From: Planctomycetota bacterium
GTDB lineage: Bacteria > Planctomycetota > UBA8108 > UBA1146
DNA length: 64,000 nt
NCBI GenBank assembly: GCA_014240375.1
Contig: JAAZXB010000009.1
Location: 80,405-144,404 of the forward strand
Reading direction: 5' to 3'
Position numbers and translations under genes: made by a program. Positions 42,101 to 52,000 of the stretch are shown one piece after another. The stretch's first letter is position 1; each line of letters starts with the position of its first letter. Below the pieces are notes generated by a model that made no database searches, had not been told where the DNA came from, and saw nothing but the letters and a program-made list of their open reading frames with translations.

Positions 42101-43325
42101 ATCGCCCCGGGAGTAGAACTCTCTCGACCGAATCGAGGAGCTCCCCGTCCTCATCGAGCATCTCGACCAGTACTGGTTGGTCGCCTGGATCCTCGATGGC
42201 GAGGTAACGACGCAAGCTCAGCCCCGGATCGACTCTGAATCGCATCTCCAGGTCGTTGCGTAGCGGAGTCTTCAACTGGACCAGTTGTCTCTCGGTGGTC
42301 GAGTTGTCGACCTCGAGGGCGATCACCCGGAATCCTTTTCTGCTGCCGGAGCCAAGTCGCTTCAGTTCTTTGCCTCTTCGATCGATGAAATCAGGTCCAC
42401 CATGATGATCCTTTTGATGGAACTGATAGGCGATGATTCGATCGGAAGGAGGCCATGCCTCGTCAAGGATCCTCAACTGCAGTTTTCCATCGTCAGGTGT
42501 GGGTACGGTCTGTACGTCGGACACCTGATCGTCGGTCACCCGGTCTTCGCCACCAGTGGGGGCGACATCATCGACCGCAGGCTCGAAGGAGACCTCGAAA
42601 TTAGCATCCGGAGTGAAGCCGCTGGTGACCGGCCGATTCGGTCGATCGATCGCGCTCGATACAGCATCAGAACCCTGCACCTTCGGGACATCTTTGGGTT
42701 CCGCTGAGGGGAGAGGGATCTGCAGATTCGTACCGGGCTGCCCGGTGGCGGGTTTGACCGCAGCGACCCCGATCTCTGGAGGAAGTTCCTGCGGCGTCGG
42801 CCCCAGTTGGCTGACGAAGTAGCCGATCGATCCGATGGTGAACAACAGCAGCAACAGGTTCCCCACTGGACTGGCTTCCTTTCGGGTGGTGCGAGTTGTT
42901 CGCGGGGTGGGGGCATGGTTGGAGGTATTTTGGCTCCTCTGATTTTTCGAGTTGCTGCTGGTCTTTGTAGTGGCTGAGCGACGGGACCGATCGCTGCCGG
43001 GCTTGCGGGTTGGATTGGCAGTGGGTTTCTTTGATCGGATCAAGACATCACCGATCTTCAGCGTCGAACTACCAGGGAATGGAGCACGCCCTTCGATGGA
43101 TCGGCCATCGAGAAGTGTCCCATTCGAACTGGCGAGATCTTCGATCACCAGGCCCTGGCTGGTAGAGATCAATCGGGCATGGCGACGGGAGGCTCGATGG
43201 TCAGCGATCTCCACCTCGCAGGTTGGATCTCGACCGATGATCCAGGGACCTTCACCGATCAGGGTGACGATCCTTTTGCCATTTGAATCCTCTACCTTCA
43301 ACAGAATGGGGTCAGTCGTACTCAT
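39195..43325 (-). CDS. Giant FHA-TM-extracellular protein with metzincin-type zinc-binding motif
   Basis: FHA: GPWIIGRDPTCEVEIADHRASRRHARLISTSQGLVIEDLASSNGTLLDG; TM GNLLLLLFTIGSIGYFVSQLG; YTHELGHNIGFGHDPY; C-terminal jelly-roll-like segment. Confidence 0.82.
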   Translation of the reverse strand: MSTTDPILLKVEDSNGKRIVTLIGEGPWIIGRDPTCEVEIADHRASRRHARLISTSQGLVIEDLASSNGTLLDGRSIEGRAPFPGSSTLKIGDVLIRSKKPTANPTRKPGSDRSRRSATTKTSSNSKNQRSQNTSNHAPTPRTTRTTRKEASPVGNLLLLLFTIGSIGYFVSQLGPTPQELPPEIGVAAVKPATGQPGTNLQIPLPSAEPKDVPKVQGSDAVSSAIDRPNRPVTSGFTPDANFEVSFEPAVDDVAPTGGEDRVTDDQVSDVQTVPTPDDGKLQLRILDEAWPPSDRIIAYQFHQKDHHGGPDFIDRRGKELKRLGSGSRKGFRVIALEVDNSTTERQLVQLKTPLRNDLEMRFRVDPGLSLRRYLAIEDPGDQPVLVEMLDEDGELLDSVERVLLPGRSSESAKEAKAIAREREREEWVREKFRLRPISVEVRDEVGKPVAGAKLLLLSNESLAVVEGTTGTDGRWSAVVVPGSWTVIAQGEVVDDIDPDDNTLVLTLPRLLLLQQTLSGESSSILLEPRKQTVISVEDRQGKGLSIEKIWITPEPVAAAFTTERVAMEVGARGRLESSRSAPTGQFRLLMSGPPVDICVLCRTTEGEAVLTRAKTGGDREVVPILIDQNRMSRLQYSAESAFGGAADATIEVVAVDGFRERFTLETRQARRAWVMPGTYRLETRSTLPGGKTARLLPYRALLSAGQKFDLEPRSPWTPRLHYERKDKTIQMRLSISDAGGRVLDRVPGNDGSLAAVDRSGKVLIHRTLGAMRWQEPETLQRVDLDKLSIQIDAPFGNSAIRGIAKAETPITVNDAGSSATGPSIFRARMKSMMPEVARSLRGCKDHLGCADGVLRLLMDFDIFLPPGVGGLGGGGVIVLDAAVLHDYTGQGDRLPGAYTHELGHNIGFGHDPYMLLADCGVDEGIYGELGYRLLNANAFQKTIRWLLDRNSDERSIWQPNPSVFAALRFIHGVGVHHKMFTERKASEQTLRLHGLSSIERIAALYSLALGENIAWIFRANGWPVFDDRVDLGGSSVQFTRKHPIQLNYNRLEGTVINGWWVLGPVESSVTRRRNQRKSPAESNPQWRPLVWPSPFTDLTAGQDPVTRNRQWLLFRRIVVNNDVEARLTVATDVKMQISLNGSPVGFIDASPQMGQPMHDELMLNQKKPFPIQLFRGENIIEVAVTQMVGTRGLRLELMTAEGDPVPVGILDEGPQGEDLTQEVVRYDVHQPLINGNFEAKKLLDGWIPGEVDPGGSVVFDEDTEGLVDGTRALRAKIIQPGAGGTIQRIVVTPGKKYRVTALVKASQFEGEALIGFFTGRLGSWSSRSAPLRRDTEWTRIKFDWMPGTSRTTYIACFVKGQSGTVWFDNISLEEI
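40590..40625 (-). other. Metzincin zinc-binding motif HELGHNIGFGHD
   Basis: HExxHxxGxxH consensus read directly on the minus strand. Confidence 0.85.
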
Positions 43326-43329
43326 CGAT

Positions 43330-44565
43330 TCATGCCTCTTCATCTGTCAGTGACCAGTAGTTCACCCGTTCTCCCGGGCGCAGCACGTCGGTGCTCGGGG
43401 GAGCAACGACCAGGCAGTTGGAGCCGGCAAAGCCACTCAGCAGGTGTGATCCTTGCCCCGACGGAATCTCGATCACATCGATCCCACCGTCAGGATCTGC
43501 AGTGGCCCTCCCGCGAAGTAATCGTAGCCGATCCGAGGCTGGAACTGATCTCTCTGACTTCAGAACCCCGCAACGCTGCGGCAGGATGCCGTCGGTTCTT
43601 CCTTCCATCCGCGCCAGAGCGGGTCGCACGAAAATTTCGAAGGAGACGAGGCAAGCGGCTGGATTGCCCGGCAATCCAAAAAATGGGACCCCTCCGATCA
43701 GGCCGTCCACCAGTGGCTTGCCAGGCTTCATCGCGACCTTACGAATCTGGACGTCGTCTCCCATCTCCCGAGCGACCTCGCGGATATGGTCGAGATCCCC
43801 GGCACTGATGCCACCTGTGGTGACGATGGCATCGGGCTTCAGTTCAAGAGTTTCTTGAAGTCCTGAACGGATCTCCGTCAGGTCATCGCGGAGGATCGGT
43901 CTGGGGATGGGAATCGCCCCCCAGCGTTTCACTCGAGCTTGAAGAGAATAGAGGTTCGAATTTCGGATCTGGCCAGGCTTCAACGCGCTGCCGATGGCGA
44001 CCAACTCATTGCCACTGGAATGGATGGCGACACGGGGTCTCCGGTTCACCGGAATCTGAACTGCGCCGACACTGGCGAGCAAGCCGATGGCACCAGGAGT
44101 GATCCGTGAGCCGGGGGCCATCACTGATCCATCCGCCTCGACATCTTCACCGAGTCTGCGAATGTGTGCTCCAGGGTGAATCGGCCGATCGATGGCGACC
44201 GATTGTTCATCGTGGTGAAGGCATCGTTCGAAAGGGATGACGGTATCCCCTCCTTGGGGAATGACTGCACCGGTGAATATCTTCATCGCACAGTGGTCTT
44301 TCAGGGGAGTGTCGGGTGCCATTCCTGCTTCGATGGTGGCGACCACTGGAAGCGTGATAGGCCGATCGGGAGTGGCTCCAGCGGTGTCGCCGGCCTTCAA
44401 CACGAATCCGTCCATGGCAGTGTTATCAAATGGAGGAATCGGATCCCGAGTGGCCACCGATTCAGCGATGATTCTTCCGACGGCATCTTCGAGTAGCACC
44501 ATCTCGGTGCCGATCGGTTTGATCCTGGCGAGGATCTGTTTGCGAGCATCTTCTAGATTGATCAA
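43330..44565 (-). CDS. moeA: Molybdopterin molybdenumtransferase
   Basis: DPIPPFDNTAMDGFVLKAGD, GDTVIPFE, IVTTGGISAGDLDHIREV, FFGLPGNPAACLVSFEIFV; TTG start overlaps cutA stop. Confidence 0.94.
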   Translation of the reverse strand: MINLEDARKQILARIKPIGTEMVLLEDAVGRIIAESVATRDPIPPFDNTAMDGFVLKAGDTAGATPDRPITLPVVATIEAGMAPDTPLKDHCAMKIFTGAVIPQGGDTVIPFERCLHHDEQSVAIDRPIHPGAHIRRLGEDVEADGSVMAPGSRITPGAIGLLASVGAVQIPVNRRPRVAIHSSGNELVAIGSALKPGQIRNSNLYSLQARVKRWGAIPIPRPILRDDLTEIRSGLQETLELKPDAIVTTGGISAGDLDHIREVAREMGDDVQIRKVAMKPGKPLVDGLIGGVPFFGLPGNPAACLVSFEIFVRPALARMEGRTDGILPQRCGVLKSERSVPASDRLRLLRGRATADPDGGIDVIEIPSGQGSHLLSGFAGSNCLVVAPPSTDVLRPGERVNYWSLTDEEA

Positions 44566-44882
44566 AGGGTCTCCTTTTTGCCACTCATCTTCTCTACCCA
44601 CTGCATGTATCGATCGAGCCCGGTCGTTACAGGAATCGCGATCACCTCCGGACACTCGTGGGGATGTCTTCGAGCAATGGTCTCGATCAGTTCCTCGATC
44701 GGTTCTCTGGCAGTCTTGATGGTCAGGATCACTTCTTCGGCTTCACAAGTTTTGTCCTCCCAGCGATAGATCGATCGAGAACCGGGCATGATGTTGACAC
44801 AGGCTGCCAGTCCATCTTCGACCAGGCTGCGAGCCAGTTCTGCTGCCGAATCGGGAGGGTGGGAGACCAGGACCAAGTGCAC
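44562..44882 (-). CDS. cutA: Divalent-cation tolerance protein CutA
   Basis: AELARSLVEDGLAACVNIMPGSRSIYRWEDKTCEAEEVILTIKT ... HPHECPEVIAIPV. GTG start preferred. Confidence 0.9.
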   Translation of the reverse strand: MHLVLVSHPPDSAAELARSLVEDGLAACVNIMPGSRSIYRWEDKTCEAEEVILTIKTAREPIEELIETIARRHPHECPEVIAIPVTTGLDRYMQWVEKMSGKKETL

Positions 44883-45108
44883 GGTTAAACTTTCCAGGTG
44901 GACCGCCTCGAGATTCACCCCTGAATGAGGTGAACTCAACGGCTCCTCGATCCAGCCAAATTCCATCGGGCGAAAGGGTAAAACGCACCGCCAGGATAAT
45001 ATCATGACTGGACAGGTGGTGGACAGATGGACCTCCATTCCAGCCCCTTCATTCGATGATCCTGGGGATAGGTTGCAGACCCCCATCGATCGGTGCAGCA
45101 TCCGTGCC

Positions 45109-47472
45109 ATGAACTGGTTAGAGATCGCACACGAGAACGAAAATCGCCATCCGCTCCCGGCAAGCGGGATCTTCATCATCGGCAGAGCTCCCGACTGTTC
45201 CCTGCGAATTCTGGAGCCAGGCGTTTCCAGGAATCATGCCTCCATCCAGCAGCGTGGCGGGGCTGACTGGATTCGCGATCTTTCTTCCAGCAATGGAACC
45301 TGGTTGATCGGCGAGGGGGTGCCGCCGCGGAAACTGACCGACGAGACATCCTTACGATCGGGTGATCGCATCCGCATCGGTTCGGTCGAGTTGGTCTACC
45401 ATCAGGCGTTGCCAGATACCCTTGCGGATGGGCGCTGGAGTGAAGTCTCCAAGATCGGGTCCGGTGGCATGGGTGAGGTATTTCGCGCCTGCGATCGGGA
45501 TCTCGGGTGCCTGGTTGCGGTGAAAAAGATCCGTTCTGAAGATGGGGATCCTTCGGGATTACTGCAGCGTCTCCATGCTCGCGAGGCGGCCATCGGGAGA
45601 GGGATTGATCATCCCAACGTGGTGCGAGTCCTCGATGATGGAATCGTCGATGGATCTTCGGTTCAGGTGATGGAATGGGTGGGGGGGGGAGACCTCTCCC
45701 GATCGATCCAGAAGGCCGCTCGAGATCCATCGGTAGGGCTCGAAATGATCCGCCAGATCGCACTGGGCCTGACAGCCGCACATGAAAGTGGCGTGGTCCA
45801 TGCGGATCTGAAACCGGGGAACATTTTGATCGTTGGCCAGCAAATAGAACTGGGCCTGGGCTCTGATATCTTCGAGGGGGAGCAGCACGAACCGGTCGAT
45901 CTCGAACGAGAATCAGCACGGATCGATGAGTATCTTCGGCAGGTTGAGGAGAAGCTGAATGCCCCCCCATTCGTCTCGAGGAGTGGCGAACTGGCGCTGA
46001 TCGAGGAGGCCCTGAAGTCGGGTGCGCGGTGCTGGATTCTCATCTTCGGCGAGCGTGGGGTCGGGCGTGGCCGCCTGGCCAGGGAAGTGGTGGACCGTTT
46101 CGGCGATTCGCAACTCGATCGGATTCACCAGGGACCTGAGTTCACACTTCCACCCGATGACTTCGATGGCGTCTGGATGACATCGATGCCTCGGGATTGG
46201 CCCGATGAGCCGACCTGGATCAAGACGTTGGAGCGGGCGAAACGGGAGGGGTGGTCACGAGAAATTCACCTCCAACCGTTGTTGCCTGGGCCTGCAGCCC
46301 GTTGGGTCGAAATGCTGGTCGATGCCCGTGGTGGGGAGGGTGCGCTGTTTCTGTCCCACCTCAACGGGGCTGAGGGTGCCGATGGCCATCCAGCACGATT
46401 ACTCGAGAGCATCGGCGAGAGCATCCAGCGGGGAGCCTGGACGCTGAACGATGATGGCGCCAAGTTGCACCCACTGAGGATGCGAGAGAGCGCACGAGAC
46501 GAGGCGAAGAGAATCGGATCGATCCTCGAAACGATCTCTCCCCTGTTGCGACAAGCTCTCGAGCGAATCGCTCTGTTTTCTGGAAACTTGACGGCAGTTC
46601 AGGTGGCTTCTTTGGTGCGTGGGGACGCAGCCATTTTCCACTCACTGGTGGCGGAAGCGATCGAACTGGGGCTGCTGGAGAAAGGAACCGATGGACGCCT
46701 CAACCTGGTCAGTGAAGGGCTTGGGAAAGCGCTCGCCGATCAGGTGGCGGAGCAGGAGAAGGAACAGTACATCTCTGCTGCGGCGGATCTGATCGTGGAA
46801 CTTCCCCCGCCTGCTGAAGAGCAGCCTCTGCAGTGGTTGAAGAGGGGCCGACTTCTGCGCATTGCAGGGCGGTTACAGGGCGCGATCGAGGCTCACCTGC
46901 AAGCGGCATTGATCGCCCGATCTCGTTACATGAGGCCCATCTTCATCGAGGCTCTGGACGAGGCTCGATCGGCGATTCGGGAAGCCGCGGCGTCGGGCGA
47001 TAGACGAGCCATCGATGCAGCAGAGAAAAAGATCCTGGGGGGAGAGCCTCGAGGCCTGGTGGCGATCGAGAGGCTCCGAAAATTGCCCATCGATGTGACC
47101 GTCAAGATTGCAGATTTCGGCATTGCGCGGATCTCCGGCGAAAGCACAGTCGGCGAGCCGCTGGCATGGGGAACACCGCGGTACATGTCTCCAGAACAGG
47201 CGAGGAAGGAGCCGTTGGCTCCTTCCAGCGATGTCTATTCTCTCGGGCTGTTGGCCAGGGAAGTGCTGGAAGGAAAGCATCCACTCGGCCCCTTGAGAGG
47301 TGCGGAGGCGATCCGGCGGCTGGCGCGGGGGGATCTGGACGAGATGTCCTCGACCCAGGAGAGAGCCCTCTGGGGCGATCTGATCGGGCGGATGCTATCG
47401 CTGTCGCCTCCCCAACGGCCATCGGCGCTGGAGGTGGCCGAGCAGATCGCCGAGATTCAGGCCCGCTATTAG
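45109..47472 (+). CDS. FHA-domain Ser/Thr protein kinase with STAND/AAA_16-like module inserted between catalytic loop and DFG
   Basis: FHA GIFIIGRAPDCSLRILEPGVSRNHASIQ...LSSSNGTWL; kinase IGSGGMGEVFRACDRDLGCLVAVKKI, HADLKPGNILI, insertion, KIADFGIARISG, WGTPRYMSPEQ, SSDVYSLGLLAREVLEGKHPL. Confidence 0.87.
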   Translation: MNWLEIAHENENRHPLPASGIFIIGRAPDCSLRILEPGVSRNHASIQQRGGADWIRDLSSSNGTWLIGEGVPPRKLTDETSLRSGDRIRIGSVELVYHQALPDTLADGRWSEVSKIGSGGMGEVFRACDRDLGCLVAVKKIRSEDGDPSGLLQRLHAREAAIGRGIDHPNVVRVLDDGIVDGSSVQVMEWVGGGDLSRSIQKAARDPSVGLEMIRQIALGLTAAHESGVVHADLKPGNILIVGQQIELGLGSDIFEGEQHEPVDLERESARIDEYLRQVEEKLNAPPFVSRSGELALIEEALKSGARCWILIFGERGVGRGRLAREVVDRFGDSQLDRIHQGPEFTLPPDDFDGVWMTSMPRDWPDEPTWIKTLERAKREGWSREIHLQPLLPGPAARWVEMLVDARGGEGALFLSHLNGAEGADGHPARLLESIGESIQRGAWTLNDDGAKLHPLRMRESARDEAKRIGSILETISPLLRQALERIALFSGNLTAVQVASLVRGDAAIFHSLVAEAIELGLLEKGTDGRLNLVSEGLGKALADQVAEQEKEQYISAAADLIVELPPPAEEQPLQWLKRGRLLRIAGRLQGAIEAHLQAALIARSRYMRPIFIEALDEARSAIREAAASGDRRAIDAAEKKILGGEPRGLVAIERLRKLPIDVTVKIADFGIARISGESTVGEPLAWGTPRYMSPEQARKEPLAPSSDVYSLGLLAREVLEGKHPLGPLRGAEAIRRLARGDLDEMSSTQERALWGDLIGRMLSLSPPQRPSALEVAEQIAEIQARY
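45835..47090 (+). other. Inserted STAND/AAA_16-like and helical region within the kinase domain
   Basis: PPFVSRSGELALIEEALKSGARCWILIFGERGVGRGRLAREVVDRF, then winged-helix/TPR-like helices; lies between NILI and VKIADFG. Confidence 0.7.
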
Positions 47473-47528
47473 GACGGGATTCGGCTCTCCTGATCCTGTA
47501 AACTGGATTCTCGGAAGGAATCGTCCCA

Positions 47529-49031
47529 TTGCCGTTTGATACATCATTGCGGGGCTGGACCCGGGCGAGGAAACCTTGTCCGGGCGGTCTACGCGTCACT
47601 TCACCCTGCTCCCTGGCCCACTCGTCGAGTGGGTCCAGATTTCTGCTACCACTCGGCTGGGTGATCTCTAGCCTGTTCCTCGCTTCTGCGCTGCAGGCCA
47701 GTCCTCCGGTCGCAATGGCTATTTCGACCGAGAGCAGTCCGCCAGAACTGATCGAGTCGGAAACGTCGTTGGCTGCAGACCGGGTGCTGGAGCAGGTCCG
47801 CTTCATCCTCTATGGAAACGAGCGCAATGAGGTGGCCGAGGTCCAACTGGACCAGGACCAGTATCTGTTGACCCTCTTCAACGAGACTCTTGCGAGTCAC
47901 TACTCGGTGCGAATCTCCCGCGAAGAGTTGATCTCGAGTGAGCCGATTCTGGCAGAGCGCGCCGAGCGGATCTTGAGCGAGCGAGCGGTGACCATCGCAG
48001 CACGTGAGCGGCTTCGAATCGAGCGCCGGGAGTTGATGCGCTCTCGCAGCCGTAAAGAACAGGGCCTCACCACTGGCCAGCGAGGCGGCAGCAGCAGTGG
48101 CAGCACGAGAGGCAGCACGAGAGGCAACACCAGTGGGTCCTCCTCCAGTAATGAGATCGAAGGGGGAACCAACTCATCGCTGGCGTCTCCCATCTCTCCC
48201 AAGGTCAGCGCATCGAAGTCGATCCAGATCTTGAAGAACTTCATGCTGGTCACGGAGGAACTGGAACATCGAGCGGATCAGATGAGAGTGACCAGTGCTG
48301 GCTGTGAAACCCAGTTGACCGAGTGGAATCGAGCGAGTGACAGAGGAACTGCGCTCTACTCCCGACTGAGGGAGGAAACCTATCACCTGATCGAACAGGA
48401 AGAAGTTCTGGCCAGGAAAATCCAGTCACGTAGCCAGGAAATCAATCGGTCGCTGGCCGATGTAGAGGCGGGCGAAATACGGTCTCGCGACCTTGCAGAG
48501 GTGATCGATCGCATCCGTCGAAGACTGCTGTCCATCGAGCAAAAGCTCGATTCTGTCGAGGCTCAATTGAGTGCTTGTTCCGATGGGATCCAGGCTCTGG
48601 GAGATCCGATCGTGTTGGCCTCGTCCCCTGCAGAGTCCTCTGACCGCACCGCAAGACCGGAACACGCCTCCGTCAGGCCCGAAGTTTCGATGACACGAAC
48701 CGCTACGGATACGAATCAGGAGTCCTCAGCGAAGGGTCGAGTAATTCCCGCAGTCAGCAGCGGGAGATCGGATCCTGAAGAGCCCCGCAATCCCCCTCGA
48801 CGGCAGGGGGGTGGTGGCGAGAAAGAAGCCGATGAGGCTCTGGTGAGTCCCAGCAGGGGAGATCCGCAGCAGGATCAGGTCCACGACGATCAGGATGAAT
48901 CCGATGAATCCAGTGAGTCCGGTTCTGCGGGGAAAGAGGAGATGACTCGCACCCTGCTGCTCGGTGGAATCCTCGGCGCACTCTTCGCACTGGTCCTGGC
49001 TCAACTGATCCGACGCCTCGGCCCGGTCTAG
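47529..49031 (+). CDS. Membrane-anchored coiled-coil protein with Ser/Gly-rich linker and C-terminal TM
   Basis: N-term hydrophobic LPLGWVISSLFLASALQA; GGSSSGSTRGSTRGNTSGSSSS; C-term LLLGGILGALFALVLAQLI. Confidence 0.55.
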   Translation: MPFDTSLRGWTRARKPCPGGLRVTSPCSLAHSSSGSRFLLPLGWVISSLFLASALQASPPVAMAISTESSPPELIESETSLAADRVLEQVRFILYGNERNEVAEVQLDQDQYLLTLFNETLASHYSVRISREELISSEPILAERAERILSERAVTIAARERLRIERRELMRSRSRKEQGLTTGQRGGSSSGSTRGSTRGNTSGSSSSNEIEGGTNSSLASPISPKVSASKSIQILKNFMLVTEELEHRADQMRVTSAGCETQLTEWNRASDRGTALYSRLREETYHLIEQEEVLARKIQSRSQEINRSLADVEAGEIRSRDLAEVIDRIRRRLLSIEQKLDSVEAQLSACSDGIQALGDPIVLASSPAESSDRTARPEHASVRPEVSMTRTATDTNQESSAKGRVIPAVSSGRSDPEEPRNPPRRQGGGGEKEADEALVSPSRGDPQQDQVHDDQDESDESSESGSAGKEEMTRTLLLGGILGALFALVLAQLIRRLGPV

Positions 49032-52000
49032 GGACAACTCCCCTGTACCAGGCAATCGAGCGAGTCTGAGGTCGGATCGACTCCACACCCCGGGCCGCTC
49101 GGTGGCGGTGGCGGTGGTGATCCGGGAATGAACAGGCTCGACAAGAGGAACACTGCATCCGCAACGTTCATTCCGCCATCGTCATTGCAATCTCCCGAAT
49201 CGAGGCATTGAACCGGAGAACTTCCCGGTACAAACAGGCTCGCCAGCAAGAATACGGCATCGGCAACATTGCGACCGCCATCCCCGTTGATATCACCCCG
49301 CACGAACTCGTCACCTGTGGGCGGTAATCCGCCCTCCATGGCAGCAAGGTACAGGGGAATCAGTAGCATCAGGTCAGAGCCGTAGCCGCCCAGTTCCCAG
49401 GACTGGCTGATCACCGGTGCGATGGTGCTGTCGTAGAAGACACCCACGCCGTAGTCGACGAAGGGGTCCGATCCAAGCCAGATCAATCCAGCCTGATTTC
49501 CGCCAAGGTCAGGGTTCTGATCACACGGGATCAGTCGGTCGGTGTAGTCATTACCCGGGGAGTCCTGAGAATACGGTGCATCGAGAGCTGTGAGATCGAG
49601 GCCGTGAGTGGAATCGACTCCGACCAGCTGGAGCAACGAATCGTCGCCATTCTCGACATTGCCAAAGTTCTGATCCTCGACACCATCGAACTGGGCAAAC
49701 ACGGTTGGGTCGTCGTAGGCCCAGGCATCATTGCTTTCGATGTAGATCGCCACAGCGGGACGCTCCTGGCTTCCGTTGAGTCCATCATCTCCGGTGTGAA
49801 TCTCGGAGAGCAGGATTCCATCGGCAGCGGTCAATTCATACCGCTCGGGGTAGGTGCCAAGGCAGCACCAGAGCACCTCTGGAATTCCGGTACTGGCGAT
49901 GGTGTTGGAATCGATGGAATCGATGGTCATCACGGAACGGCCCAGTTGAACCAGGTTGTCGGCAATGGTCAGTCCACTCAGGATGTCTCCTCCCGTCTCG
50001 CCGATCCAGATCACATCGGTGATCTGGACCCCGCCTCGGACGGGCAGGCTGGTGTTACTACATCCGAGAGCGAAATCGAAACCGACCAGCTGGTATTCGT
50101 GGGCACCTGCGGGAGGTGTATCGATGAAGGATGTGTTGGTGCCCGGCAGTCCGGTGGCGAGCAAGAGTCCATCTCGGATCACCTGGATCTCGTCGTAGTC
50201 CGCAGGGTTGGTCCAGTTCAGGGTGATGTTGGTACCATCACTGGAGGCGCTGATATCTTGCGGCGGAAGAGTCTGGCAACCCCCGTCGATGAGCAGGCAC
50301 CAGCGATCGAAGGTGGCAACGGCGCCGGGGTAAATGTCTTCGACAGTCATCACCCAGGGACCCTGAGTCGAGGTGTTGATGAAATCAGCCATCGTTCCGG
50401 GCCCACTTGCGTCCATCGCGCAGCCGCAATCGTAGGGAGCTGCATTGGCCGGGGCACCGTTGCTGTAGAGCACGCTGATATCGGAGTCCGCACCACCGAG
50501 CAGATCATGAAGTGTAACTGAAGTGCCGGAGGGGGAAGAGAGGTCGACGATGAGGTCTCCGACGAATGGGTGTCGAATATCCACCAGCACATCGATGTCA
50601 CCGATGAGCATGTTATTGGTCATCAGGATGAAATCTGAAACCGGACTGACAGCCTGATTGATGGGGCTGCCAGGCTCCCGGCAGACCATCACATCTCTGG
50701 AGACCATCAGTGGAGTATTCTTGCAGATCAAGTCAGAGACATTCCCGTTCTGGAACGCCTCGACGCACACCACTGCGGTACCGGGAACCGGGCGAGGCCC
50801 GCTGACCCAGCTACTTGCCGTACCACTGACGGCACCCTCCAGGCCTCCATCGACATAGATCCTGACCTCGTCATAGACGGAAGCATTGGTCCAACTCACT
50901 TCCAGTTCTCCGGTTCCTGGAGCCGAACTGGCGAGCAGATCCGAGATCGGCTGGACCAGGAAGTCGATGGTGCAGCAATTGGGTGGAATTACCTCGCCGA
51001 CCAACTGCGGAAAGATGCAGTACAGGACCGTCGATGGAATCGTCTGAGGGGCCGTGGTGTAACTGGTCACTGTTCCGTCTGCGATGATCGCTTCCAGATT
51101 TCCATCGGCATAGATCTCGAAGGAGTCATAACCCTGAGGATTGGTCCATGTCATCTCTGCGGTGAGCGAGCCAGAACTGGCGGAACAATTCAACTGCGTC
51201 ACGCTACCTTGCTCGAAGGCGCGGATGCACCAGGAGTCGAGAGATCCGATGCGGGGGCCACCTCCGGTGAAGACATCATCGATGACGATGCTCCAGTCTC
51301 CGAGCGACGAAGTGCCGAGGTAATCGGAGAGAGTACCTGGTCCTGTCGGTTGAATCGGACAACCGCAGTTGATGGGAATGGTTCCTGGCGCAGCACCTAG
51401 ATCCCAGAAGGTCGCTTCGATGGTTGTGGCTGCACCACCATTTTCATTGTGCAACCGTACAGTGGTTCCGCTGTGGATCACATCCACCGTCAGATCACCG
51501 ACAAACGGATGATTCAGATCGACCTGTACCTGCAGATCACCGATGGAGATGTCATCTACGATGGTGATCACATCGACGGTTTGAGGAACCGTGTTTCCCA
51601 CCACTGAACCCGGGGTCCGACAGATCTCGATCGAGGGAGCCATCGGCTGGGAGGTGATGGAGCAGCATTCAGGAGCACAGGGTACTGCGGCTCCGATGGT
51701 GGGGAGCAGGCAGATCTCGAGTGTGGTGCCTATGCCCCCTCCGATGGCAGTGTAGGAGGTTGCGTCTCCTGCGAGGGTGTCGATCAGAACACCACCGATG
51801 GAGACCTGGATCTCGTCATAGATCATCGGGTTGGTCCAACTGAGGCTAGTGTTGCCGGTACCTCCGATATCCAGGCACAGCAGGTTTTCCACTCCCAGTA
51901 CGGCAGAGGAAACACCACTGTCAAAGGTGCTGAGGCACCAGTCGTTGAGTCCTCCCGTGGCTCCGCCGCTGTAACTGTCGAGGCAGCGAATCGTCCAGGC

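Noticed and set aside
45799-45834. Pseudokinase call from HAD instead of HRD
   Set aside because: The Asp and Asn of the catalytic loop, the VAVKK lysine and DFG are all present; non-RD kinases exist.
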